A stretch of 64,000 nucleotides of DNA from Rhinopomastus cyanomelas (lineage: Eukaryota > Chordata > Aves > Bucerotiformes > Rhinopomastidae), in NCBI GenBank assembly GCA_013400115.1, contig VXBP01003652.1, positions 1,236,454 to 1,300,453 on the forward strand, given 5' to 3'. The notes under the pieces are model-generated. The model was given only the letters and a program-made list of their open reading frames with translations. It ran no database searches and was not told where the DNA came from. This document shows, in pieces, positions 1 to 11,800 of this stretch. Position 1 is the stretch's first letter. The number at the start of each line of letters is the position of its first letter. Made by a program: the position numbers and the translations under genes.

Positions 1-63
1 TAGGCAGGGGATTGGACTAGATGATCTTTCGAGGTCCCTTCCAATCCCTAATGATTCTATGAC
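1..63 (+). mobile_element. CR1 LINE, 3' end fragment
   Basis: It shows the typical CR1 3' end: GGATTGGACTAGATGATCTT, then the GGTCCCTTCCAATCC block, ending in the ATTCTATGA motif. It is truncated by the window edge. Confidence 0.85.
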
Positions 64-208
64 TAGGCAGACCTATGCCTTGGAAATGATTTGTGTGGGA
101 GGTACCTTGTTCTTGAATCAGCCCATTCAAGTCCTTTGCAGTTAGGGTAGAGTTGTCCTGTTGCACCACAAAATGCACATGAATCCTTTCCTTTGCTTCC
201 CCTCTTAG

Positions 209-291
209 GACTCCATGTATGTTTTCCGAGAAGGAGACCTACCCCCTTACCGGCAGATGTTCTACCAGCTCTGTGACTTGAATGTGGAAAG
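209..291 (+). CDS. GTF3C5: GTF3C5 exon (third from last)
   Basis: The acceptor is a pyrimidine-rich tract ending in TTAG at 205-208; the exon opens in phase 0 with Asp-Ser-Met-Tyr and ends with AG before GT at 292-293. It gives 27 codons plus two bases, including FREGDLPPYRQMFYQLC. The intron to 568 has no repeat I can see. Confidence 0.88.
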
Positions 292-2005
292 GTACTGCAC
301 GCTGGCAGCTGAGCCCTGTCAGAGCTAGAGTTCAAAGCCTATTGTTTCTATCCAACCCATTGCCCTCTTGGCTCTTTGACCAGAAACTTCAAGAGCTTTT
401 GAATAAAAACAAAACAGGCTTCTCACACGTGAACATCCTTTCCCATACGACAATTACCTGAGCAAGCAAATCCACTGTTCCGACTCAGTGAAGTGGAACT
501 AAGCCTGAGTCTGTCTCATTTCAAGCTGAATGTAGGTTAATGTTTCCTTCCTTTTTGCTGCTCTGTAGCCTGCAGAAAATCATCCATCGGAATGACGGCA
601 CGGAGTCAGAATGCACTGAGCGCGACGGGTGGTGCCTTCCAAAGACTACTGATGAACTGAGAGACACCATGTCCTTGATGATAAAGCAGATAATCAGATC
701 CACAAGGCCTGGTAAGGATGGTTCTGAGCATCACAGTCTGTTACCACCTTACAGCATCAACCTACAGTGTAACACTGCCTTAATGAGGATGCTGAGATGT
801 GGGGTGAGTAAGGGTGTTGCAGACAGCACCAGGGCAGTAGTATTCCTCTATTTGCCTGGCATCCTGGGGTGGATTAGAAGGGGCTGGTTAGTAGATCGAG
901 AGAGGTTCTCCTCCCCCTCTACTCTGCCCTGGTGAGACCACAGCTGGAGTCTTGTTTTCATTTCTGGGCTCCTCAGTTCAAGAAGGACACAGAGCTGCTG
1001 GAGAGAGTCCAGTGCAGAACCACAAAGATGATGAAGGGAGGGGAGCATCTCCCTGATGAGGAAAGGGTGAGGGAGCTGGGGCTCTTGAGCTGGGAGAAAA
1101 GGAGACTTAGGGGTTGATAAATATAGAAAAGGTGGGTGTCAGGAGGAGGGAGCCAGGCTCTGCTCAGGGGCATCTAATGATAAGACAAGGGGCAGCAGGT
1201 GTGAGCTGGAACAGAGGAGGTTCCGCATCTATATGAAAAGGACCTTCTTCCCAGTGAGGATGACAGAGCACTGAAGGGGCTGCCCAGGAAGGTTGTGGAG
1301 TCTCCTTCTCTGGAGAGTTTTAAAACCTGTGGACACGTTCCTGTATGACTTGATCTAGGTGATGCTGCTGTGGCAGGGGGTTGGACTGGGTGATCTTTCA
1401 AGGTCCCTTTCCAATCCTTAATGTTCTGTGATTATGGGTTGGGATTAGAAAGGACTGGAAGCAAAGATTTTCTGTTTGATCTTCCCAGTATCACAGCTTT
1501 TGGCCTTTAAATGTTTCTACACAGTGATAAGCCATCTGATGGTGGTGGTTTACATTTTACTGATGTTACTAATTCAACAAGAAATAGGGGAGATTGTTTT
1601 TCATGATGCTGAGCCAAAGCAGCGTCCCAGTGAGTTGGGTTGGACTTAGCTAGGAGAGGAGGCACAGCACCGCTGTCCTGCCAGCGTTCCTGAAGTGTGG
1701 AAACAGATTTCATTTGACTCAATCAAATTCTGTTAAGATGTGCAATATTAACTGGGGCCCTGGAGCTTCTGCCTTGCCCTCACGTGGGTTATCCCTCAGG
1801 TTTCACTGACAGAGGCATCACAGTGTCTGTCTTTCTTCCCAATTAAGCTCTTTTCTCAAACACAACAAGCACTGAAGATGGGAAAGAGCAGCTGGCATAC
1901 GAGTCTGGAGAGGATGAGGATGATGAAGAGGAGGAGGAAGAGGACTTCAAACCTTCTGACGGGAGTGAAAATGAGATGGAGACAGAAATTCTGGATTATG
2001 TGTGA
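209..2005 (+). CDS. GTF3C5: GTF3C5, last three coding exons (general transcription factor IIIC subunit 5, partial)
   Basis: Spliced 3' end of the TFIIIC 63-kDa subunit, which with the other TFIIIC subunits binds the internal A and B boxes of tRNA-type genes and recruits TFIIIB for RNA polymerase III. Exons are 209-291, 569-711 and 1848-2005; all junctions are AG/GT and the phases agree. The joined tail carries the stretch FYQLCDLNVE, then LQKIIHRNDG, then an acidic run (six Glu after EDEDD) and the family's terminal ETEILDYV before TGA at 2003-2005. An acidic C-terminal tail is the known end of this family. Upstream exons lie left of the window. Identification is by recalled similarity to vertebrate GTF3C5; no search was run. 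Confidence 0.93.
569..711 (+). CDS. GTF3C5: GTF3C5 exon (second from last)
   Basis: The acceptor CTGTAG ends at 568. The first C completes a Ser codon with the AG of the previous exon; 47 further codons follow, including LQKIIHRNDG and MIKQIIR. One G is left before the donor GTAAGG at 712. The following 1,136-bp intron holds a CR1 fragment. Confidence 0.9.
856..1435 (+). mobile_element. CR1 LINE fragment with ORF2 C-terminus, in GTF3C5 intron
   Basis: This is 5'-truncated CR1 in the sense orientation. It encodes, with frameshifts, the reverse-transcriptase C-terminal blocks WAPQFKKDTELLERVQ, GGEHLPDEERVRELGLL and the CR1 3' end near 1380-1430. It lies wholly inside the 1.1-kb intron before the last GTF3C5 exon. 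Confidence 0.9.
1848..2005 (+). CDS. GTF3C5: GTF3C5 terminal coding exon, acidic tail
   Basis: The acceptor AATTAAG ends at 1847. CT completes an Ala codon with the previous G. The exon encodes LFSNTTSTEDGKEQLAYESG, an acidic Glu/Asp run, then FKPSDGSENE and the end ETEILDYV, with TGA at 2003-2005. This matches the vertebrate GTF3C5 C-terminus closely. Confidence 0.94.
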
Positions 2006-2500
2006 ACTCAGTGAGCAACCTGGTTGCTGTTGGACAGAACTGTCTCTGCTCTTGTTCCTTGTGAAGTGAGGGTTCAGCTGCTGTGCCCAGGATGTGGGGA
2101 AGCAGAACATGCCCTGAGATGACACCACTGCCTTTGATGCCTGCTGATGGCCATCATTCTGGATATTTGGGGGCCATTGCCTGCATTTTCATCACTGCTG
2201 GCTAATGATCCCTCGGGCAGCCTCTGCAAACTCCCAAGACAGAACCCAGGATCCAAACCAGCTGGCAATACGCCAGAAAAGAAGAGAAGTTGCATTCCCA
2301 GACCTCTCCACGTGTGAGAAGTGCCCAGTGGAAAACAGAGAAGGTACCTGAGTTGGTGCTGGGGCAGCCCTCTAGTGCCGCTGGAGTCCCTGAGGCAGGT
2401 GCTGCCCTTTCACCTGTGTGAGTGGAACAAAACCACTGTGCTGTGACTTCTGCATCGAGTCTTGCTGGAGTGCTTGGAAATAAAAACATCAGGAAAACAG
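2006..2500 (+). other. GTF3C5: GTF3C5 3' untranslated region
   Basis: About 0.5 kb follows the stop codon without repeat sequence and leads to an AATAAA at 2479-2484. The exact cleavage site is inferred to lie 10-25 bases after the signal. Confidence 0.7.
2479..2484 (+). terminator. Poly(A) signal of GTF3C5
   Basis: A canonical AATAAA sits about 475 bases after the GTF3C5 stop and is the first canonical signal after it on this strand. Confidence 0.7.
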
Positions 2501-2792
2501 AAGTGGCATGTTGTACATTCTCTGGAGTTTTGTTGGAGGTATTTCCTTTAGGTTTGGCCTCCAGCCCACAAGAGAAGCAGCTGCAGACCTGTCACAGTGA
2601 CACGTGGCTGTGTGACTGTACAGATGCCCAAAAGCTTCAGCTGGGGCCAGGCTGCTTAGCTGTGCACACACCAGAGCTCACTGCGAGATCCTGCACCTTG
2701 TGCTGCTGCCTCAGGGTATCGTGGGCTGCAACCAGAAGTACAAAAGCAGTTCTTATGGCTTTGAAAGGTTTTAAGAGCAGACTGTGTGTTGA

Positions 2793-2965
2793 GCATAGAC
2801 TCATTATGGCTGGAAAGGACCTCCAGGGTCATCAAGTCCAGCCCTCATCCCAACATCTCTCTAACCCTAGACCATGGCCTTAAGTGTTCTAGCTACTCAT
2901 TTTTTAAACACCTCCAGGGGTGGTGACTCTACCATCTCCCTAGTCAGCCTGATCAGTCTGTCTGG
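2793..2965 (-). mobile_element. CR1 LINE, inverted 3' fragment
   Basis: The complement of a CR1 3' end: ATGGCTGGAAAGGACCTCCA, then ATCAAGTCCAGCCC and the TTTTTTAAACACCTCCAGGG block. It lies just beyond the GTF3C5 poly(A) site. Confidence 0.8.
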
Positions 2966-3189
2966 AGGTACCTCCAGCCAGGGTAAGGTGCTGTGGGAAT
3001 CCATGAGGGGCTGTGCAAGGGACTGACCCTTCTCAGTGCAGTGTAACAGGGTGCTAAGGAAAAAGGAGATTCAGTGGGTGTAGAGTCTGTGCTCAGCACT
3101 AAGGAGAAACACTACTGAAAACTGCTGCAGCCAGCTTTGTATCAGCAAGGACCCAAGGCCAAAGCAGCCAGAAATCACCTGTGCCAGAG
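2966..3189. other. Intergenic space between GTF3C5 and RALGDS
   Basis: Apart from the CR1 to its left, I see no coding exon, RNA gene or repeat here. The two genes converge with roughly 0.7-1.3 kb between poly(A) sites. No CEL (bile-salt lipase) exon, expected from the human order, is visible. Confidence 0.6.
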
Positions 3190-3195
3190 TTTATT
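3190..3195 (-). terminator. Possible distal poly(A) signal of RALGDS
   Basis: TTTATT on the + strand reads AATAAA on the - strand. It lies downstream of the proximal candidate at 3794 and would give a 3' UTR of about 2.4 kb. Which signal is used cannot be decided from sequence. Confidence 0.35.
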
Positions 3196-3774
3196 TGCCA
3201 GCCTGTGTCAAAATTCTCCTGGCTGGGAAAACCACAGTGATTTGGATTTTAAAGTCTCCCTGAGCAGGTAACAGGGATACCATCCTTGCCTGTATATGGT
3301 CCGTACAACCAAAAGCTCAGGCTTTACGGAGCCCAAGGCACAGAGGAATTCCAGACACTGCAGCTGCATCTCTGTCTGTGCCATAGAAAACAGACAACAA
3401 ACAAGCTGGCCCTGCTGAAAATAAGCCCTTGAGCACCTAAGGAGCGACACCTCAAAGCAAGGCAGCCCACAGCAGCACCCCAACGACTGACCACTGCGTT
3501 TGCTCCTACAGCCACTGCTTAGATCAAAAGGAGTGAGACCAGTAAGCTGGAGTCATGTTTATGCAACCAAACTGTGAGGGTCCCTGCAGCTGGTGGCTTC
3601 CAGTGAAGATGGTCTGGTTGCAGATCACACACCAGTCCCTTACACAAGAAACCAAAGTCTCTTACCCCTCACAACAGGCATAGTGCTGCCTCCTGCAGTC
3701 AGTCCCACTCCTCTTTCTCTGGGAATGTGCTGGCATTTTGGGGAAGGTCAGGACAAACCCCTCGCTGGGACAGA

Positions 3775-5626
3775 GCAGTCTGGGTATCAGTATTTTATTG
3801 CAAAGACTACTTACATTGCTGTGTACAAGTCACACCGGGCAGTGTGCTCCTTCATTGAAGTGGTACAAAATACATATGGTACAGCCAGTCCCTCTGGTGA
3901 CACTGGGCTGCTGGGAGACACCAGTGGGGCAGGGATGGGGATGTTGAGGGCTCAGCTTGCCCACAAGGTGGGCAGGGGCTGGGCTTTGGGCAGGATGGAA
4001 GGTAAGAGGCTGCCTCTGCGTCAGGGAGCCTGAGGCTCCTATCATGTGCAGCGATGGGTGATGCCACCTGAAGGGACACAGGGCTGGGAGAGCTCAGTGC
4101 CAGCCACCCTTGCACCCAAACAGCCTCTTGCCCACCTGATGCCAGGGACCCACAGCCCAGCTCCTGCCACCAGTCCCTCTCCTGAAGCCAGGGAAGGTAC
4201 TGCAGCCGCCTGGCTGCATGGACAGACTGGAAACGGGAAAGATGTGCTGGAAGGAAGCGCTTAAACGAAAGGGATGGAAGCAGGAGCAATAAAAGGTCCC
4301 CATTCGGTTAGTGTTGCCTACAAGGGTTAAAACAATCATCTCTGCCCCTGCTCAAGCGGCGACAAGTGGTAGAGAAACAAGGGAGGGAGTGGCTGGCGGG
4401 CTCTGCACCCCACGAACCCAGCAGAGCCCCACTACTGCTGCCACCATCCCTCCCCAGCAGCCTTAAATACCAGGGTGGGGAGGGGAGAAGGACTGGGCTG
4501 CAGGGCACGGGGAGGCTGGATTAGTAAAATGTACAAGTTCATCTATTTACAACCAATAAATATTGAAAAAAAAGGGAAATCAGTAAACTTTGCTTGTTTT
4601 ATACAAAAGAAAGTCTCATTGCTGCTTCTCCCATGGTCAGTGTTTGAGAACGTCCGGTGGTTAAAGCCCAGCGTGAGTGGCACTTTCTGTGGGTCAGGCG
4701 GCGGGAGCTGGAGCACCCCGAGAGCAGACCCAAGGTCTCTATTTACACAAGTTCAGTCAGAAATTTGCTCTCCTCCTCCTCCTCAGGCTGGCAGCACTGG
4801 GGCCATGGCCTGAAGCTTCCCCCAATGGCAGAAGAGACTCTGGTGTTTGATCTTTGGTGCAGGTTTGAACGTGGGACGCGGATGTCCGGCTGGAGGAGGC
4901 GCTGGGTGGGGAAGAGGAGCGAGACCCCCGCAGGCTGCCAGTTGTGGAGAGCACAAAACACCTGCTCCATCCCAGCATGAACACTCAGCCCTCCTCCACT
5001 GGGTTCCATCCCTTCGAGCTCATCTCCCAGCCCGGGGTGTGTCCGTGGCTTCTCCCAAGGGCAGGGCAGGCAGAGATGTGCGGTCGGTGCCGACGCCAGT
5101 TATCCCGGGGAGGAAGGACGTGGAGGTAAAACAACACCAGGAAAGGAGAACATCCCGGCAGAGGGGAGGCTCCGCAGTCCTGGGGTGATGGCTCATGCTC
5201 TGCTCCTTGTAAACAGCCCCTCCGCGAGTCCCCGCTCCCCGGCTCGCTCGGACACAAGGCACCTACGGCACAGGCGGGCTCCAGCTCTGGGCTGGCCGGC
5301 AACTGGACTAGTGTCGCACCGTGGAAGGTTAAAAAACGTTAACTAAAAGAAGAGCTATCCCACTCCCCTCCAACCCCGCTGCCTTCCTGCGTAGAAAAGA
5401 CAAGACCTGATTGAAACGGGGGGGGTTGTGCGGAGAGAGGCGCAGGCTGCCAGCGGCTGCCGAGGCGCCCCTCAGCTCTCGGTGCTGGGGGGAGACTCAC
5501 AGCCACCCCCCGGGGCTGAGGGTCGCTCCTCTCGCCGTGCCGAGCGGCACAAGGGCCGGCCGCAGCCAAGCCCGGAGCTGGCTGCCCCCAAGGCCCCGTC
5601 GGTGATGGGTGGCAGTGGGGCTGAGG
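3775..5626 (-). other. RALGDS: RALGDS 3' untranslated region
   Basis: Repeat-free sequence after the TAG stop runs to the AATAAA at 3799-3794. It contains several ORFs of 70-145 codons in both orientations, which I regard as chance openings in GC-rich UTR sequence: none has a recognisable domain. Confidence 0.55.
3794..3799 (-). terminator. Poly(A) signal of RALGDS (proximal candidate)
   Basis: TTTATT on the + strand gives AATAAA on the - strand, about 1.83 kb after the RALGDS stop. The interval from 3800 to 5626 shows no CR1 and no competing canonical signal on the - strand that I could find, so it is best read as the 3' UTR. Confidence 0.6.
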
Positions 5627-5802
5627 CTAGAAGATGCCTTTGGCGATCTTCAGGCCTTTCTGCTTCATCCTGGGCAGGGTGGAGCTGGAGCCGTGCTTGA
5701 TCTTCACCCCCTTGGAGAAGCCCCGCTTCTTGAGCACAAAGTCGTAGTTGGCGGCGGAGTTCATGGCGTAGAAGACGTTGGCGTTGTCGGGGATCTTCAG
5801 CT
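5627..5802 (-). CDS. RALGDS: RALGDS terminal coding exon (end of RA domain, stop)
   Basis: The acceptor CTTGCAG leads into AG, completing a Glu codon, then LKIPDNANVFYAMNS, YDFVLKKR and the C-terminal KGLKIAKGIF, with TAG at 5629-5627. It encodes residues 737-793 of the long form and closes the ubiquitin-like RA fold. Conservation of the end with mammalian RALGDS is nearly complete from recall. Confidence 0.95.
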
Positions 5803-8800
5803 CTGCAAGTGACCAAGGACTGGGGTCAGAGAGCTGCTCAGAGCGGGGCTGAGAGTTGTCCCCACACGCTGGCACTCCCCCTTGTCACCTCACAAGCCAG
5901 CTCTGTCCCAGTGGTGCCCAGGCTGCAGGACCAGCTGGGAAGCAGCCCCCAGGTAAGCCCCCCTCAGCCCAGCACACACCTCTCTCCTCTGAGATGATCT
6001 GAACGAGCTCGTAGTCTTCAGGCCGGTCCCCATCCAAGTTGTGTTTGGCCATGGCCTTGCGAATAACAACCGGGGTCTTATCCTGGCTGGTCACCTGTGA
6101 GCACACAGGGTTATCAACCCGAGGGGCACAAAACCTCCCACCACCATCTCCTCCCGAGCCGGGCGATGCCTGAGCTGGGCAGGGACCCCTCCTCCCCGGT
6201 GTCCCCGCAGTCCCTCGCACTAACCAGGATGCTCTTGTACATGTTGCCGTTGTCCACAGCCAGGCTGACGCGGATGATGCAGCAGTCGTCGACCTGCTGG
6301 TTGTAGAGGGGTAGCGAGAGGGAGGAGTAGCTGGAGATGCCGGAGACCGAGCGCTTGTGGGTGCGGGAGGCCGTCACCGGTGTGGAGGAGACGGACGAGG
6401 ACGAGGCACTGCTGGAGCCCGAGCCGATGCCCGATGTGTCCAGTGAGGAGAGAGAGGTGGATTCCCAGAACTGGAGGGCAGGGAGGAGAGGGGATGCGGA
6501 GGACACAGTGGGTTTAGCTTCTCCTTCGGCCACAGACGGGGTGTACCAGCGCTGGGGGAGGGAGGCCAGAGGGATCTCACTGACCTGTGACAACGGGGGA
6601 CCGACACGGCTGCAGCCACCAGAGGCACGAGAGCCCTGCCACGCTGCCGGAGCAGCAACGGGCAGGGGCCTCCCTCACACTCCAGCAGGTCTGAACCAGC
6701 CCCAACTCTCCCACCCACTCCCTGCAGGACCCAACCCACTCCACCCACTCCCCCCAGAAACCCAACCCACTCCCCACCAGCCCCAGTGCTGGGGTAGCCA
6801 CCATGCAATGGCCACATCTGTCTTCAGAGGCACACAGCCCATGAGCTGCCCCTACCTTCTTCTCCTGGCAGTCAGGGGACTCAGGGATGAAGCTGATGTT
6901 GATCTCCTCCACGTCGGAGCTGCTGGAGCCAGCGGAGGTGACGCTCACAGAGTCGGTGGCATCCCCACTGCACAGGTACTGGCCACACTTGAGCTGGTCA
7001 AAGGATTTTGAGTGGGAGCTGCCGCTGGCGCAGGGCTCGGTGCTCGGGGGCTGCCGGCTGCCAGAAGAGACGCAGAGCAGGTGAGGAGGGGGCGTTTGGC
7101 TGAGAGGACAGTGGCCACCCCAGCCCGGTCCCCACCATGCTCAGCCAGACACTGGCCCCACCTCCACCCCAGAGCCCACCAGGGATGAGCAGACTCACTC
7201 GCTCCATCGCTTGATGATGCCGGTGTTTTTCTTCGCCTTCAGTGTGTTGCTGGCTGACTCAGACAGCGGCTCGATCTCGCACGACAGCCCGTAGCTGGGA
7301 GGGGAGAGATGAGGGTGAGTGAGCACCAGGCCGTGGGGGCAACAGTGGCAGAGCAGAGAGTGCAGCACAGGAGCCAGAGGAGACCAGCAGCGGGACCTCC
7401 CAGTGACCACCGGCAGCACAGCCAGGCTCAAACTCACCTCTCGGCCTCGCTGAGCCGCTCCAGGCTGTGGAACCAGTCCACAAACTGGTCCTCCTGTGTG
7501 AAGTTGTAGTTGTTGCAGGCTGACTGAAGCAGCTTGATCTGGGCAATGACTTCAAACTCCTGCAGCAAACGAGGCCATGAGGTCAGAGCTGTTTGTCAGC
7601 CCCAGCCCCACGCGCAGAAGCAGATACGAACGATCACAAGCCCCCTCCCCAAAAATGAAGAGTAAGACAGTAAAAAAGGAGAAGGATCAACTCCAGAGTG
7701 ACCAGCACAGCCTGGGCTTGCACCAAGCCAGCCTCCTCCTTCCACCCTGCTGGGCTGCACCCAGGACAAAGCTCTCACCTTCCTTCTCTTCTCAAAGTTG
7801 ATCAGCCCACCCTGGAAAAGAAGGAGACAAACGTCAGCGTGGAACAGGCAGGGAGGAATTGCTCCCATCCATCCCAAACCAATCCCCAGCTCGCTGTGAT
7901 GACACCAACACATCTCCACTGGCTGACAAGGGTGGAATGTGCAGCGTTGGACATGGGATGTGCAGTGCCAGGCACAGGACACGTGGGGGACCAGCTCCCC
8001 GTGTATCAGGCACAGGCTCTGGGCTGGCTGTGTAGAGGAAGCGAAGGATCGAGAGGGAGCTACATACATCCAGGAAATCCTTCATGGCAGTGTCCAGCAT
8101 CACCAGGTCCGTGAGGAAGGTGCCAAGGTAGGGGATGGTGCCCTGCATCACACCCTGTGGGGACACCGAGAGACAACCAGGGTCAGCAGAGAGCTGGGAC
8201 CAGCCTGGGCAGCCAACAGGGAGGGGGCAGTGGGGCGTCTGTGCCAGACTCACCATCTCCCGCTGCTGTTGCTGCCGCTTCTGAGCCCTCTTGGGGTTGA
8301 TTTCCAAGGTGGCAAATTTGGATGTGCCCTCCTGGATGGTGGGGAGAGGAGGGGATCAGCACGGGGAGGGGGGTGGAAACTGCACTAACAGAGGGGCTAA
8401 AATTCCCCCCAGCTGTTGCTGGTACAACTTCCCCTACTGGTGAGGAAATCAGAGCTGAGCCCTTCCACAGGGAGGAGGAGAAGCTGAGTGAATAGGAACT
8501 GCTGCTCCCCTTTCCAGCTCTGTATAAATAGCTCCTTCATGGGATGTTTTGTTCCCTTTCGCATTTCGTTTCCTCTCAGCCCCCAAACTGGAAGCTGTAC
8601 AGAGGCACCACGGGGAAGAAGGGGCAGCTTTGCCAGGGGACTAACACCAGAACCTCACCTCAAATCAAGAGGACTTTGCACTGGGCTGTTAATACCCAAC
8701 TGCTTCTGGGGAGAAGCCATCACTAGGTCCCACCCCGCTGCTGCTTATCTCTGCCCGACAAATTGCTTTGTAAGCTGCAGGCAGTGACGATGGTTGGGTG

Positions 8801-11800
8801 GAGAAGCAGAAAGCCCAGCCTGGTCTGAAACCTCTGCTCCCCAGGCTCAGCACGCCCTGCCCGCACCCAGCAATCCCAGCAGCGCTGCCAGGCTTTGAGC
8901 CCTGTGGCTGGAACACCCTGGAGGGTGGAGCTCCCTGCCAGGGACAGAGCGATGCCGGTGCCGCTTTCCCCTACCTTAATGAGCAGCTCCCGGCTCAGCG
9001 AGTGGTTGTTCTCGTCGGAGAAGATCTCTGAGAGCTCGTGGAAGGTGCGGAAGCTCTCCCTGCTCAGGGGAGACACAGGGTTAAGTCAGCAATGGTGCAA
9101 CCATGGGACGTCCTCCTTGGGCTCTCCTCTGTTCACCCAAAAGACCCCTGTGAAGCTCACAGCTCTAGCAGGACCTTGCTGGCTAGGGGCTAACTGGGCT
9201 ACTTGCACATAGGAAAGAGGAGGTGATGGTCCTTCTATTTCCTCACCCTCCCTGGGCTCCTGACATCTTCTGCTAGTCCCTGGCTTTTGGGCACCATCCA
9301 AAAGGCAGGGCTCAAGCTGAGATCACCCCATCTACACGTTCCAGGGCCACAGCACAACGTCCCCTTGGAACCTCCCCATGGCCGCAGGAGCCCAGAAGCC
9401 GCTGCTCACCGTAGGACCTCATCCCAGGTCTTCTTCAGCCGGTGAACAGCATTGCACTGCAGAGCCGACAGGATGGCTCGGAGGGAAGAGAAGTTCTTCA
9501 GGATGCGGCACTCCTGGGGGCACACAAGGACATGACAGGAGTCAGCGCTGGAGAAAGCCCAGGGACCTGCAGGGGTTCACACCCCACGGACCTGCAGGGG
9601 TTCACACCCCACGGGAGCTCAGCCCTGAGCCATGGCAGGGGTGAGCGGGACGGCAGGTAGTCCTACCCGGGCCACCTCGATCCACCGCTCCACCACTTTA
9701 GCCCGCTGCTGCGGCTTCAGGGAGCGGTCTCCGAGACAGGTGGCGATGACACAGTTGGCCACACTGTTGAACTGCGAGACCGTGGCACGGATGGTGGGGG
9801 CCAGGTGCTCTTTGCCCTTCTTGTCTCGCTGCGACCAGATGCAGCCCAGGCAGTGGTAAGGCACCACTTTCTTAAACAGCTCCTGGAAGATAAAGGGGTG
9901 GAGATGGGTCTCTGGAAAGGGAAGAGGTCAGGAGGAAGGGATGGAGGAGGCAGGCCCGTGCCCAGCGCAGCCCGTCTGGCTGCTGGGTGGATACTCACAG
10001 CGTCCATCAGTGTGAACTGCTCTGCCACCATCTCTGGGGAGAAGGAGAGGAAATCCGGCTTCCCGTCCCCGACCCCGTTCTCCTCCACCAGCTGGAAGGT
10101 GCAACTGCCATGGTCCACGGCTGCAAGAAACAGCGTGAGGCTGAACACCAGAGCCCACGGCAGCACCACATCCCACCTCCTGGGCTCCCAGTTCCCATCT
10201 GGCCTCGCACCTCAAGAAACGAGGCTCAGATAGAACAACCAGGCATTTCAAAGCTGGACGTAAAGGACTGCAAAGGGTTAAAGGAGACCAGCTAATCCCC
10301 TCAGAAATCCCACTTCAGGTCCAGTGGGATTAGCTCCCCAGTGCACCTCCACATCCACACACGCAGGGTTTAGCAGGGCTCAGCTGTGTGACCAGGCTCT
10401 TGATGCCAGCCAGCAAGCCTCCCTCCACCTGCAGCCCCAAAACAACCCCCCACCCCACAACCAGGGAAAGGGCCCCCACCTTCCACCTCGGACTCGCTCT
10501 GCTCTTGCTGCTGGAACTGGGCCAGCAGAATGAGGGCTCTGCGCTCCAGGTCGGAGCCGGGAATGTTGTGGCGCACGTAGGAGATGAGCTGCTTCAGGCA
10601 GGCAAAGTCCGGGGGCTTGCGGAAGTCCTCCGAGTACTGGTCTAGCCAGGCACCCAGGATGGAGGAGATGGTGCTGCAGAGGGAGGGGGAACACAGGCAG
10701 ACTTCTGTGAGGACTGGGTGCCAGGAGAGACCCATGTGTACCCCTACAAGCCCCAGGAAATGGCATCACCCCTGGTGATCTTCAGAGCTGCCACCAGAGG
10801 CACTTACTTCTTCAGCTCCATCCTCTCATCCACTGCGTGCCTGGCGTGGTCCCCGTTTGCCTGCACATGGAGTTTGCCATACCTGGTGGGACACAGCGAG
10901 CAGACAGTGAGCCTTCTGGACTCAGCTGGCTCTTGGTGCTGCCTCTCCTCTCTCCACATCACCCCCAGCTCTGCCAGGGGATCAGGATGAAGCTCACCCA
11001 CTGTCCTGCTCCCTCCCACTCTGTGCTATGGGAAGAGGGAAGCAGCCAACACTGGCCACCTCGCAGCTGGGTACCAGGTGGAAGGGCTCCAGGATCATCA
11101 CTGAATCATGGAATCATGCAGGTTGAAAAGACTTTCAAGATCATCAGGTCCAACCATCCACTCTAACAACCCCCAACCACTAACTCAGCTCCTCAAACAC
11201 CCTGGCTGGCTGTTGGTCAAACCTCTCCAGGGATGGTGCCTCCACCCTGTCCCTGTTCCAAGGGCTCCCCACTCTTGCTGGGAAGAAGCTTTTCCTGAGG
11301 TCCAATCTGACCCTCCCCTGGCACAACCTGACCCCATTTCCTCTGGTTCTATCACTAGTCCCCAGGGAGAAGAGGCCAACCTCCACTTCACTCCAACCTC
11401 CCTTCAGGCAGTTGTAGAGACTGATCAGGTCTCCTCTCAGCCTCAGAAGTTGTGTCCTTCCTGCTCTGCCCCAAAATCTGGGGCTCAGGGCAACCTCACC
11501 TGTTAAGCAGCAGGTCCAGCACTTGCTTGGTGGTGGCGAAGGCCCGGTAAGTGCACAGGAAGATGGTGACGTAGGTGGAGTCGTTGCCCTTGAAGGCTGA
11601 CACCAGGTACTCCACCAGCTTCTCCAAGGTCCCAGCTTTTATCGTCCGCACCTTACAGGTCTCGTAGAGGTTTAAGGCCGATTCATTCTCAAACTGCCAG
11701 GACAGGAGGAGAAAGCAGTGGGTTGGGGGGAAAAAAGTCACGTTCAAGTGAAGCACAGTCCCACCAGCTTCAGTAGCCACCGGGCTGGGACCACAGACTC

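Noticed and set aside
3775..5626. Several 70-145 codon ORFs in the RALGDS 3' region
   Set aside because: They overlap in all frames and both strands without domains; consistent with GC-rich 3' UTR.
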